DNA of 64,000 bases, from NCBI GenBank assembly GCA_017163975.1, contig JAFFSR010000317.1:738001-802000 (forward strand), read 5' to 3'. How positions within the stretch are numbered: the stretch's first letter is position 1; the number at the start of each line of letters is the position of its first letter. This stretch comes from Anastatus disparis. Lineage: Eukaryota > Arthropoda > Insecta > Hymenoptera > Eupelmidae. Of this stretch, positions 11,541 through 23,711 are shown piece by piece. The notes beneath the pieces are model-generated. The model was not told the DNA's origin and ran no database searches. It was given only the letters and a program-made list of their open reading frames with translations. The position numbers and the translations under genes were made by a program.

Positions 11541-12493
11541 AAATATATATACATATATATTATGGATATATACTTATCACCACTTATGTATGCACTGTAA
11601 AGAAATAAAGGCACCACAGCTAGGCGTGTGCTTGCTTTTACGGCGACGCACGATTCTTTTCTTACTCTTGCTCTCTCACTCACACTTTAGCTATACTAGC
11701 CACGCTCTATTCATATTAACTTCAAAATTTTTAAATTTTCAATCGCCTGAAATCTTAAATTCTTCCAGCTTTGTCCCACGAAAGGGTGCCATTAAATTTG
11801 TGACGTTGTAAATAGCTAGACGTCCAGCTACTCCCGAAAACGCCAAAATTATTTAAATATTTATTTGCAAAATTTATAAAAAATCTGCAGAGGGGATTCG
11901 CTAGAGAATCAAATCCGACGTTCAGAGTGAAGGCCAAGATATTAAACGAAAGAGAAAAGGGTGAAATACACTATTTTTTTAATAAATATAATTAATTGAA
12001 CACACAAAAAAAATGCAAAATTATCTTTTAAACAATTGGTTTTAATTATTTTCTAACAAATTATCACTAATAAAAATTCTCGCTATTATCTCATTATTAT
12101 CTTGAATTAAATCACTTTTACTATTCACAATACATTTATTTGAATAAATCACATTAATTGCATTGACTAGTTTTCTATTATGGCGCTATATCTATCTACC
12201 TCACTCACTCTTTACGTTGGCTATGGCACCAGTATAATATACTCTCTGTATAGAGCGTCGCACAGCTAAGTTCTGGTTCTTTGTTAACACACGGGCGCAA
12301 GCTTACTCTATCCAAAAGCCGGAGAATCACCACCCCTCTTTTCATGACAACAGTGGCTCTCTTCGTGGAATCGGCTGAACGGCGCAAAGACTCGCTCAAT
12401 TCCCCAAACAAATGAAATTTACAAAAAAAAAAAAAATTGAATATTGAAATTTTGATTTTCTTTTTACAATTCCACACTTTCGTATATATATAT
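11541..12493 (-). other. Probable Gypsy leader and LTR fragment, minus strand
   Basis: No gene is seen. On the minus strand a possible LTR end (CGTCACA, at 11799) is followed after a few bases by TGGCACCC, a possible primer-binding site starting with TGG. If real, this would be the 5' part of the element whose gag lies at 1-3.8 kb, separated by the later insertions at 4.7-11.5 kb. The evidence is thin. Confidence 0.3.
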
Positions 12494-13422
12494 GGGTAAG
12501 ATTCAAAAAGTTGTCAAAATCATGTTTTTTTAAAAACTAAAAAAAAATTCCTAAATTTTACTTGATATTTTTTAATATGTTTATCTATACTATGAATAAG
12601 AAGAAAACAATAATGGGCGAGCTGTATTTCAATTTTGGAAAAGTAACATGTGTAAATGTCAATAAACTTAGAAAGTGTGACACGAGGACATTTTTTTTTC
12701 TTTTGTATACATTGAAAGTGATTACTTGGCGAGTAATATATATAATAACAAATATATTTCACAGTCAATTTAAAGCTCTTAAAGCCTACTTTCTTTTTCC
12801 GTAGTCCAAATCCTGATTAGATTTTTTTTCGTTAAGAAAATTAGCGTTACACGAAGACATTAGAAAAGGTACGTTTTTTTATGGTTTGATTTCAATATAT
12901 TGTCTCACCATATATAAAACCTTTTACATTAATAACTCTTTTAATTACTAAAATACATATTAATTTTTATATTTGATGATATTTAGCTCTAATTATTTGA
13001 CTTCTTAAATGATTTTCACGATAAACTATTAAAAGTGTGACACGAGGACAAAAAAATTGTCGTAACTTTGACGTCAGTTTTGAATTCATTTTATTAAGTT
13101 ATTGTATTTCTACACCCCACCATTAGATTCTTTATTTAGAAATCTTCAAAAATATTTATAGTAAAATTTTAATAACTATGTATTTAGATACTTTTTATTT
13201 TGAAAACAAAATACTTGTACGCTCTGGACGCGTGACAGGAGGACATTTTTGTTTATTTCTCTTATTTATTCCTTTGGATTAGTCATTTAATCGAAGTTTA
13301 AATGGTTGAACAAGTTGATTAGGATTGTTACTAGTTAACTGTTGGGTTTAGACACGTACAAATTATTTACATAAAAAGTTATTATGTGTAAACACCTATT
13401 TTCAATTTTTTGAATTTCACCC
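12494..13422. mobile_element. 929-bp TIR element with four repeats of TGACACGAGGACA
   Basis: The terminal inverted repeat is GGGTAAGATTCAAAAAGTTG against GGGTGAAATTCAAAAAATTG, flanked on both sides by ATATATAT, a possible target duplication. Inside, TGACACGAGGACA or close variants lie at 12678, 12847, 13038 and 13233. There is no coding frame; the element type is unknown. Confidence 0.65.
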
Positions 13423-14877
13423 ATATATATAAATCTATACTAATGGAAATTTTACCTTTTCTCGTTACTAAATAATTAATCAAAATCCACGAATTTTAAA
13501 AGTACACTCAAAGTAATTATTAGCCCGTTTCTCACTGATTTTTTTTTTTAAAAGAACTATTAATATTTCACAGGAGAGCTCTACAAAATTAACTACGCGC
13601 AATTACATTGATTCTACGTTTACACAATAACGCGCAAGCACATGCAGAAAAAAAAATATTTCTTTTAATGTATACCTTTTTCGTGCTCTCTCTCTCTTTA
13701 ACTCGCTCTGTCTATTTTCTTCAATTGGCTTTACTTGATTTTCTCTGATGTCCTGGTGATCGGCGCTATTCGTTGTGCGAGAGAGCGTAATCGGCTGGGC
13801 TTGGATAAAAATCAGCAAGAGAAATGTTAGAAATTTCCAACAAAGCGGCGCTAATAAAAGAAGACACTTCACAAAAAAAGGCGCTACTAAATACACTAAA
13901 AGAAAATAACTTATTTTCTCGTTTAAATTTACGATGGTAACAAAGAGAGCGAGTTCTCATGGCTCTATTGAAATTCTCGTAAAGAAAATAAGAAAAATAA
14001 ATTGACACACAGATTTTAAAATTTTACTAATTTTAATTTACTCTTTATAGCTTTCTTTCCCGAAATTTACTCACGCTAGAATTTACGAATGGCTCTACTA
14101 TATTTTACACTTTAAAAGAAAATATTTTAGCGATTGACTCTAACACAAAATTCTTAAAGCAATGCTCTCTTTGTACTCGATTAGGCTCTTTCTATTAGCA
14201 CGCAACTGCTCTTTTACACGGCTCACAATTTCGACGTTTTCGGCGGACCAATCACAGCACGTCTTATATATTATACATTAACTTTTCCGGGTGCAAAATA
14301 TTATTATTTTAGATAATTACTATTGTTTTGTTATAATAATACCCTCATTAATTCGCAAAAATTATATTGGCTTATATTTGCACACGCTTGTTTTCTGTTT
14401 CTAGCTTTCTCTCTCTTTTCCATACTACGCGTTTACAAACTTTTCGGCTGACACATTCTATTACACACATTTACAATAGTAAATAAATCTAAATAGCTTT
14501 CTCCCTCTTCTGAAGACGCCACTGCCGTCTTCTTCTTCTTTTCTCAACTCTGCTGCTGTTTCGCTAGGCGGCAATTTGAATTTGAAATTGTTACTCGATA
14601 ACATTACATGAAATAAAACAAAATAGAACACTTTTACTCTTAAAAAAAAACGAAGAATTGTTTACTCTTGGCGCATAATCAGATCTTACTTTTCTTTACT
14701 ATCTAAGTTAAATGGTTTTTTCTTTTGAATAAAAATTTAAATTAATAAAATTAAAAAAAAAAAACAAATTAAGAATTAAAAATAAATTTTTAATTTATTG
14801 TGACGCGAAATCGCTTCCACGTAATCTTTCATGAAACATTAATGGAACCTTTTCGTTAAAGATTCATGCAAAGACCA
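13423..14877. other. Non-coding, LTR-like remnant
   Basis: The open frames on the minus strand around 13603-14008 show no known domain. A TATATAAG-like sequence lies on the minus strand near 14265. Possibly the upstream part of the decayed LTR beginning at 11799; I see no gene. Confidence 0.25.
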
Positions 14878-16739
14878 CCCACATAGCAAAAAAGCTTACA
14901 AGGAAGCTTCACATGAAACTTTTTTATAATATTACAGTGAAAGGTTCCATTCACCTTTTCGAAAATTAACATAAGCTTACAGTAAGCATAATATAAGTCC
15001 AAAAAATGCTTCCTAAATACTTACATGTTATATATCCGTGGAATCTTTTTGCTATCTTCCTGTAACCTTACGCAAAAGTCTTAATAAATGGATTAGCAAC
15101 GGTTTCAAGTAAACTAACTAGAAAGATAGCAGTAAGCTTCCTGAAAGATTCACTAGTAAGCTAACTAAGAACACTTTCGGGACGCTTTCGTGAAAGCTTC
15201 ATGTAAATGTTTAAGGAATATTCCACGAAACGTTAAATAAATCTTGCATGTAACATACCTGTAAGCTTCCTGTAAGGTTCATCAGTTAGGTAACACAAAA
15301 AGCTTCCACTTAGCTTCCAAGAAATGTATATGTTATTTTTCAACAACATTTTATGGGAAATTTCTCGGAACGAAAAAGAAAATGTCGGTAAAGTAAACAT
15401 TTTTAATCTTTTTTTTTATGGTTTTAAATAATTAATAAACATTCATGTAAATAATAAACTGATGGATAATTAGTTTTATGATACAAAATTTTCTAACTAA
15501 AAATTATTTTTTTTATACAAGAAAAATAATTTAGAAATGCGCAATAAATTATTAATAATTTTTTCAATGAAAAATTATATAAAACTGTTTTTTGCAGTGA
15601 AAAAATAAGATTTATTCTGTAGGATGATTGAAGTATTAATAATTAAGTAAATTAATTAGATATTATTTTCACAAAATATTTTCAGTTGTATGAAATAATT
15701 AATTTTTTAATACAAAAAAATAATTATACTGACCTCTAATTATTTTTAATAATTATTAATAACTTACTATTAATTAACTGTTTCATTTAATTTTAGAAAT
15801 GCTGAAAAGAATATAAAAGACAAAGTTTATGTTACGTAAACTATATAAATAAGAAATGATCAATGTTTGTAACAAGCGTACCGTAGCGTAATAGGTAGCG
15901 TTGATGCTTCGTAATCTGTAGGTCATGGGTTCGAGCCCCGATCAGGTCAAAAATTTTTCTTGCGTTTTATGAGTTATATGCGTAATAATGTTAATTATTT
16001 ACTGTATAAAATAATTTGTAAGTTAAATGAACGATAAAATAAATCTTTAAAAATGTATCAGATTCTAGAAGCTTGGTAGCTATCTTACTAGAATCTATTA
16101 TTAAGATTTCTTGAAAGTTTACTGTAATCCTTTCGTTAAAGCTTTCTGAAAAGTTCCCTAGAATATTACGCGACAACTTTCCTTAAAATATTTCTGACAA
16201 TTAATTTTTCCCATGCATTTTAATCTTACTGAAAGCTTCTATGAAATCTTCCTGTAAGATTTAAGGGAATCTATATGTAAGACTTACAAAAACTTTATAA
16301 ATTTATTTAGATTCCTTAGAAGCTTACCAATGTCTTACAAGAAAGCTTCCTAAAAGGTTCCCTAGAAGATTACAACAATATTTCTCGGAATATTTCTAAC
16401 AGCTAGTTTGTCCCAGATATTTCAAGCTTACTGGAAGCTTCCATGGAAGCTTTTTATAAGGTTTGAAGGAACATATATGTAGGACTCTAGAAAGCTTTGT
16501 AAATATTTTACTGTGATCTTTTATCCAGATTCCTTGGAAGCTTACCATCGTCTTCCGGGAAAGCTTCCTGAAAGATTCCTTAGAAGATTATAACAATCTT
16601 TCTCGGAATATTTCTGACAGCTAGTTTTTCCCAGACATTTTAAGCTTACTGGAAGCTTCCCATGAAGGCTTTCTGTAAAATTTTGAACTTTACACGGAAG
16701 CTTCCTGGAAGCTTACAGGAAGCTTACGTGCTATGTGGG
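14878..16739. mobile_element. 1.86-kb foldback element built of AAGCTTCC iterations
   Basis: The ends are CCCACATAGCA and TGCTATGTGGG in inverse. Both flanks of the element consist of many diverged copies of short palindromic words such as AAGCTTCC, GGAAGCTT and CTTCCTGGAAGC, so each arm also folds on itself. The centre is A+T-rich and holds a tRNA-like stretch. No transposase is present and no clear target duplication is seen. Confidence 0.75.
15875..15948 (+). other. tRNA-like sequence inside the foldback element
   Basis: It carries TAGCGTAATAGG as an A-box candidate and GGGTTCGAGCCCC as a near-canonical B box, with TTCGTAA in the position of an anticodon loop. The acceptor stem does not pair and the T and anticodon stems carry mismatches, so it is a pol III-type relic or SINE head and not a working tRNA. 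Confidence 0.45.
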
Positions 16740-17466
16740 AATGACTTCCAGAATTCTTTGCTGACTACTGCGGACATAGAAATATAACTCGCTTTTATTT
16801 CATTATTAGATACAAGAAAAAGTATTTCACATTATGTGTCAATAAGTCTTAAATACTATTAAATAAACTTTTATATGTGTGCATCTATATGGCGATACTA
16901 ATCAATAGATGTGACCAGAATTAATACAAACATTTTTGAGTTTGTTGCAACTCGTAGGAAAAATTGTTTTTTGACAAATTACTCAAGATCGAATGCATTG
17001 ATAATTGCAAAAAAATACTTACTAATCACTACATTGGTTTCTAAATCAATATTTTCCTTGAAGCTAAAATCATGACCATAGGCTGAACGGGGTAGTAAAA
17101 TCATGTTTTTTTTGGTGGTCAATAAACGGGCAAATCTGCTATCAGACCTGGAGTGGCATAGACTACGAGCTAATCACTTCAGCCACAGTGTGACGGGTTC
17201 CTGATGCTGCGGCAGCTTAGACGCAGAAAGAAGTCTGGTAGGCTTGCATTCGCTCTCTAAGCATCCACAGACGGTTCAAACCCCCTTGACCCTGGCCGCG
17301 GAACGAGGACAAGACAATGTTCCCGTTACACGGACAGGGATTTGTAACATTCACTGTTCTCATTCACCGATCCTGTTCACAGTCATTCGTTTCGTCCATC
17401 CGTCTAAGCACCAGGCTCTGTCCATCCTTTTATCCTTCTTCACTCACTCTCCTCTATTCACTTGTA
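16740..17466. other. No gene recognised
   Basis: Unique-looking sequence, less A+T-rich after 17100. The short open frames at 17244-17586 are Ser/His/Leu-rich, lack any motif, and run into the tandem repeat that follows. Confidence 0.4.
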
Positions 17467-17810
17467 GCTCGGGTATGTAAGGTCAATGGGCTCAAAGACT
17501 CTTCAGTCCTTCTGCGTCAACACACATCACTTTTCAGACATTCTTCCATTCTCACAACTTACCATTCATTCAGCTCGGGTATATGAGGTCGCTAAGCTCC
17601 AAGACATTTCTATCTCGCTACGTGTATTAAGCTTGAGTGCGTCAGGTCACTAGGCCCAAGGACCTTACAGTCTCCCTGCGTTAGCACACTTTACCATTCA
17701 GACATCCATCCATTCGCACAACTCACCATTCACTCAGCTCGGGTACGTAGGGTCACTGGGCCCAAAAACGTTTTAGTCTCCCTGCGTCATAGAGTCATGC
17801 TAGCATATTC
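17467..17810. repeat. Tandem repeat with alternating 106/57-bp spacing
   Basis: AGCTCGGGTATGTAAGGTCA followed by TGGGC(C)CAA and a CCTGCGTCA phrase returns at about 17467, 17573, 17630 and 17736. The alternating spacing means a 163-bp unit made of two sub-repeats. Confidence 0.65.
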
Positions 17811-18014
17811 GCATTCACTTATTGCTGTTTTTTGGCTAAACGATTGACTCAGTTGTAGTTTTGGCTCAATCGATTCTAAAGATGAAGATTGGACAAGTGT
17901 TCCAAAATTTTCTTGGACTAAAATATCTTTATCTGCAATAAAATGTAATAATGAAAAAAACCAAATGGATTGGTAATTAGATTTTTAAAAATTAGAATTA
18001 TAACATTTACCTAT

Positions 18015-18336
18015 CATGTTTTTACATCCAATAGAAGTCATCTTAGTTTGTATATATCATCTATACATTCCCCTATTCCTATGCATTTTCTACAACTACC
18101 AACTCAACAACATTCTATCAACTCGCCTCGACCCAAAGATGCCTCCCCACTTAAACTTCCTCGGAGATGACTTTGCACACCCATCATCGCCGACCTGACA
18201 ACGGATTATAGCATTGTCATCAAAGACCAAGCTCTGTGTAAAATTTCAGCAATTTCCATCGACAAAAAGTGTCCCAAATCGATCGTGCAAGATTTGATTA
18301 CAGACAGACAGACAGACGTAAAAGCAAGCTCAATAG
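18015..18336 (+). repeat. Dispersed repeat, copy 1
   Basis: It matches 58425-58888: CATTTTCTACAACTA, AACAACATTCTATCAACTCG, CGACCCAAAGA and a shared 3' end with GACAGACAGACAG then AAGCAAGCTCAATAGAAGCG. The tail style recalls 3' ends of non-LTR retroelements, but no coding part is present. Confidence 0.7.
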
Positions 18337-18378
18337 AAGCGTGTAAAAATTCAGAAAAAATTTTTCCAAAATTTTCCT

Positions 18379-18440
18379 GGGGATTAAACTCCGGTCCACT
18401 ACAGCATATGCCAAGAGCTTTAGCCCCTGCGCTACTACCA
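18379..18440 (-). repeat. tRNA-derived SINE head
   Basis: On the minus strand TAGTAGCGCAGGGGCTAAAGC (A-box region) is followed by GGAGTTTAATCCCC (B-box region). It is similar to 171-240. Confidence 0.4.
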
Positions 18441-18535
18441 CTTCTACTTACAGGTATACGCTTATTTTAAATAAAAGAGAAGCGGAAGCGTGTAAATATG
18501 TATAAATTTAAAGATCAAACCGAGAAAAATCATCC

Positions 18536-20714
18536 CTACTGAAAATATTATATGAACTCTCATGTGAGATTTCATATGAAATCGTATATGAAATCTCATA
18601 TATATTCGTTGAATTTTAAAAATAAAATAAATATACGTGAGATCTCATGTCAGATCGCACATATATTTATTTTATTTTAAAAATTTAACGAATGTATATT
18701 CGATTTCATATGCGATCTAATAGGCGATTTCATGACATATCATATGCAATCTCATGTGCGATCTCATATGTGATCTTACATCGAATTTTTTATATATTTT
18801 ATTCAATTTAAAAAATTTAAAAAAGATATTTATTATTTTTTAATTTTTTTCTTCTTGTTCTTTAAATTTTGACGAATTTTGACATTCGCTATATTAGTAC
18901 AATCATTTTAGTTAAAATAAAAAATCCTTTGGTGCCGTTATTTTTTTATGAACTTAGATCGCAAACTAGATATCAAAATTAACAAGCCTAACCTCAAAAT
19001 ACTATGAATTGAAAACTTGTATATAATTTTTTAAGTATAAGATTTTGGTAGATTTCTTTTGTTGTCAGCACTCAAGTTGAATCCTACTAATTTTTTTATT
19101 GAAGTGAGAAAACCCAATTGAATTCACCATTTACTCATAAACTTGGATCAGAAATATTATCAGAAGGGAAAGCTTCATCATGCCCTTAATGAATATAATT
19201 ACACTAATATTATAAATACGTATTTGAACAGTAGAACATCATCATATTCGATAAATTTAGTGGAGCCATAAGACCCCATGCATCTTGCCCAGGGTCAGTA
19301 GTTCTTATTTTGGCTTCTTCATTTAATTTGCATTGTATTTCATGGCGTCACTTTGCAATTAAGGATCAGCTTTCCACTAACTTTACCGATCGAAAATAGC
19401 TATGAAACATAGTTAGTTTTTATTTATTTTTTTGGCTTGTTCTTTGAATTTTAACAAATTTACACGCTTCCGTTTCTCATTTGTTTATATGAATAGATAT
19501 TTACAAGTAAAAGCAATTCTGATGGATATTTTTATAAAAAATAAACGAAATTACTTTTTTTGCTACTTTCAATCAGTAAAAAATGTCTAAGACCTCGTCT
19601 AAAACTGACCTTTAACATCCCGAATAGTATAATAATAAAATATGTGTATTACCTTACTTTTAACGTTTGGACTTACATTGCATATAAATATAATTTTTAT
19701 TATGGAAACTATGTGAACAGTCTGTATGAATATGATAATATATCATGGTTTAAAATTGTATTTGAGCACGATTTTAAAATTTTTTATATTACGTTAGATT
19801 TACGATTGAATTAGGAAAACAAGCAATAAGATTGCAATAATACTCTAAAATAAGAGTAAAATCAATTATTCTTGAGTTATAAGAACCTATATTATTTAAA
19901 TCTGTATGATGTGATTGTAAATAATATCAAAAAATAATTTATCCGTATGATAAAAAAAAGATAGTAAGTACTGAGTTACTATCAGTTCATTGAAGGTAGT
20001 TTGTCATATTCTAAGACATAAATGAAGCTGCAACTGTTTTCAAGGCGACATGCAAATTGTGTAACAATTGGTAATACGTGTTTTGCCGTAAATCTAAACC
20101 AGATGCAGCGTGCGTCATAGAACGACACTACCTATTGATTAAAAAAACTGTCATTAATCAGTGGACTGACCCCGAGCCTTGTATACATGATTTTGTCTGT
20201 GATATGAAATAAGTGACTCAATTTGTAAATACACAAATTCTGTACAATCCTTTGTATACGAACGGCATCGCTCCATAGCCCACTGAAAAGCGATAGCCTC
20301 CTCGAGTGTAAAAGGCGATATGCATAATTGTAGTGACTAATATCTTAACTATTACTTGTAAATATCGTCTAAATTTTCGTAAAAAATTTGTTTGTTTTTA
20401 TTATTATTCAATCGTCAAATATAATTATGCTTGAATATAGTTTAAAACCATAATTATAATAGCATACCTCAGGTAACGATTGTTTTGTAGATGTAGAGTG
20501 GAATCATTCAATCGTCATGTTAGAATATATAAAAATTAATTGAATTATAGACCAATTTTCAGATTTGATGTCGTTGACATTGATTACAGCTATAGGTGTA
20601 GGAAAAAATTAAATTTTTTTGCACATGAGATCTCACGTGAGATCTCATGTGAGTTCTCATATGAGATCTCGTTTCATTTTCAATCATGAGAGCTCATGTA
20701 ATTTTTTTCAGTAG
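18536..20714. mobile_element. 2.2-kb TIR element with ATGAGATCTCAT iterations
   Basis: The ends CTACTGAAAATATTATATGA and, in inverse, CTACTGAAAAAAATTACATG bound the element. Subterminal blocks at 18555-18780 and 20620-20690 are strings of near-palindromes around ATGAGATCTCAT. The interior is A+T-rich without a convincing gene. It interrupts or truncates the DNA polymerase of adintovirus copy A at 20715. Confidence 0.7.
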
Positions 20715-20716
20715 AG

Positions 20717-22194
20717 ATGTATCATTATTAGCTGAAGGTTTGAAAATTTTGAGAACAATTGTTTAAGTATGTACGATTTCGATCCAGCTCATTACCACAC
20801 GGCTCCTGGATTGACTTGGGATGCTATGCCTAAATATACTAAAATAGAATAATAATTCCTAACTGACATTGATCAGGTGTTGTTTGTTGAGCGTGGGGTA
20901 AGAGGTGCCATCAGTCAGTGTTTCAATAGGTAAGCGCAGGCCAACAATAAGTGTATGGGTGAAAACTATAATAAAAATGAGGAAATAAAATATCTCATGT
21001 ATTACGATTTTAAAAATTTATATGGGCAGGCAATGATGCAATCATTACCCTATGGTGGTTTTCAATAGATTGAGGATGTCGATTAAGGATATTTCAAGAT
21101 TGACGAAAATTTACTATTTGGTTATATTCTTGAAGTAGACTTAGAATATTTAAAAGATCTACATGATTTATATAAAGATTTACCATTCTGTTCAGAATAT
21201 GAGAAGCCTCCGAGTTCTAAATATTCAAAATTATTAACTACAATGAAATCCAAAGAAAGATATATTCTACATTATTACAAATGGACTTAAACTAATTAAA
21301 ATTCATTATATCTTAAAATTTAATCAAAGACCTTGGCTGAAAGATTAGATTGATTTAAATAATAGTACGAGAAAAAAAGCAAAAAACAAGTTTGAAAATA
21401 ATTTATATAAACTATAAAAACTTATATAAACATAAACAATTTATGTAAATGCTGTATTTAGCAAACCCATGGAAAATGTTAGAAAAAGAGTTAATATAAA
21501 GCTTGTGACTAAATAGAATGGACGATATGGTGCGAAGACTCTCATAGCTCAACCGGATTTCTATAGTCGAATCATTCTAGAGAAAAATCTAGTTGCGATT
21601 GAATTATCAAAAACAGAAGTTTTTATGAATAAACCCACATATGTAGGTCCGATGGTGTTTAATTTATCAAAGAGATAAATATTATTAGTTCATGATTTGC
21701 ATTATGATTTTATAAAAAAATAATTTGCAGATCAATGCAAGTTAGTGTAAATAGATACGGATAGTTTAATATAAGAAATTCGAAATTTCGATATTTATGA
21801 AACAATAAAACATTATTTACAAAACTTTGAACAAAATGATAGTAGGTATAATAAAATATGAGTGCAATGGAAAGGTTATGACAGAATTCGTAGGTCTACG
21901 TAATAAAATGTATTGCATACGAATAAAAGGAGAGGATAAAATAAAAAAGTTAAAGGTTTTGAGATTGGTGTTGTCAAAAACACAATCACTTTTAATGACT
22001 ATTTGCAATGTATACGCAACGAAATTGTATATCATAGGAAACAATATGTTATACGTCCTCGAAAGAATTATGTTTTTACTGAAAAACAATATAATTTAGC
22101 TCTAAGTATTTATAATGATAAAAGATGTTTGTTAGATGATAAAACTGATACTTTACCTTGGGGGAATTATTCAATTAAAGAAAATGTAAATTAA
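20717..22194 (+). pseudogene. Protein-primed DNA polymerase B, C-terminal remnant (copy A)
   Basis: The reading starts within the polymerase domain and aligns by eye to copy B: YDFKNLYGQAM (motif A), HYTAPGLTW-like and DLPFCSEYEKPPSS, then IDTDSL (motif C, both aspartates kept). The C-terminus is near 22194 (TDTLPWGNYSIKENVN). There are well over ten stops and several frame changes. The enzyme would copy the element's linear DNA from a protein primer; this copy cannot be made. Confidence 0.8.
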
Positions 22195-22278
22195 TTAAAT
22201 ATAATTTTGTATAATAATGGTTATAAGGAATGAAAACAAAAATAATTTTTACATTTATAGATTTTTTCATTTATTCTT

Positions 22279-23215
22279 TTACAAATCTGATTTATTTATC
22301 CAACTATTATGTACCTCATCAAATCCTAACCACTTTACATAAAATTTATTGACACGCTTTTTTAATATTTTTTGTACAAGATAAACATGAGGATATTTTG
22401 CTTTTGATAATTCTTGTTTATAGAATCCACAGCAATGGGCTGATTTTGATAGTCCTTTAATTTATAAGTGATTGGATTAGTAGCTTTTAATTCACTTATA
22501 GTAAATAGTTCTATTGACCAATGAGGAGTGTTACCTTTTTAAAATACTTATTTATTCTTACTTACTCGAACTTTATCTCCAGTTTTAAATTTAGATATTC
22601 TAAATGCAATAATTTCCTTTTTAAAACGCTTGAGTACTTTTATTTTGTTTGTAGGAGTAACTTCTTTTGGCTTCATTTTAATAGTTCTATACTTACTATT
22701 GTTATATGCTTCTAATAGGGTAGGTAAAATATCTTACCAACAGTAGTCACCTTTGAGGCTAAATTTTATCCACATTTCATTTTCAAGTGTTCTATTAAAA
22801 CGTTCACAAGTGAAAGCTTTAAGATTACTATACGTAGAGTATAAATTAATATGATAGCGCTTCATGAGAGTTTAAAAGATAGAGTTATAAGATTCTTTTT
22901 CTCAATTAGTATGAAGATTTTTTGGTATACGACTTTGCCTTGATACATATTTCATTGCTGCAGCGACATCTTCACCAGTTTTTTGTTTTACAGGAATTGC
23001 CCAACCACATTTGGAGAAAATATCTATTACTGTTAGCATATACTTAAAGCCTTTATTTTCCCGAGCATAAGGCTGCATTCCTACCAAATCAGCTTGCCAT
23101 GTTTCATCCAAGCCGTGTATTATAAATTTACGACGTGGATAATTACGCCGAGCAGGCTTACGCAGATCTTCTACAAGTATTTCATGCCCCATATCTACAG
23201 AGTTAATGATTCTTA
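22279..23215 (-). pseudogene. Retroviral-type integrase with chromodomain (copy A)
   Basis: The N-terminal half is open at 23192-22902, with GLDETWQADLVGM (first catalytic Asp) and YMLTVIDIFSKCGWAIPVK. The rest is shifted and ends with a chromodomain-like KWLGFDEVHNSWIN and a stop at 22279-22281. The family inserts the element DNA into the host chromosome. Confidence 0.8.
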
Positions 23216-23226
23216 TTATCTCGTAA

Positions 23227-23690
23227 TTAGTATTTTATACTCTGAGTATCTGTCAGGATTTTAGCATCTTGAAGTGTTTTGTCAAGATAAATAATTAACT
23301 CATGTAATTCATGAATGTTTGTATCAACTTTTTTAATGTTCTCATTGTATTCATTAATTAATTCTTGGATGTTTAAATCGATTTCTTTTTTAATTTTCTC
23401 ATTATATTCATCCTTTGACTTTTGTATTTCTAATTTTAATGCATCAAGGTTATTTCTTAAGCCTCCAGTGGCTACGTACATGCTTCGAACTTCAGATGCA
23501 ACCATACTTTGTAAGGTTTGCAAATTAACTGTATCGTTTGATTGCTGAGATGTGGCAACATTGCATAACCTTTTACATTCAATATTATTTTGTCCATCTT
23601 TTGGAACATTATACCTAACACCTAGAGGACCATGTTGACCTCCAGCCTGGTGTAACTGTTATCCGAATACATCAACACTTATCTTGCGAC
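23227..23690 (-). pseudogene. Fibre-like coiled-coil protein (copy A)
   Basis: On the minus strand VDVFG, an in-frame stop, then GPLGVRYNVPKDG and CKRLCNV...DTVNLQTLQSMV lead into about 70 residues of heptad-like coiled coil (EIQKSKDEYNEKIKKEID). The same gene sits between integrase and the DUF8207-like gene in copy B. The function is unknown; a trimeric spike is suggested by the motif layout only. Confidence 0.6.
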
Positions 23691-23711
23691 CGACTAGAGA
23701 AACAGCAGTAC

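Noticed and set aside
15875..15948. Functional tRNA gene
   Set aside because: The acceptor stem does not pair and the T and anticodon stems have mismatches; only the B box is good.
17244..18198. Several short plus-strand open frames
   Set aside because: They lie in tandem or dispersed repeats, have biased composition and show no domain.
21817..22099. Overlapping open frames on both strands in copy A
   Set aside because: The plus frame is a broken part of the polymerase C-terminus and the minus frame is its shadow.
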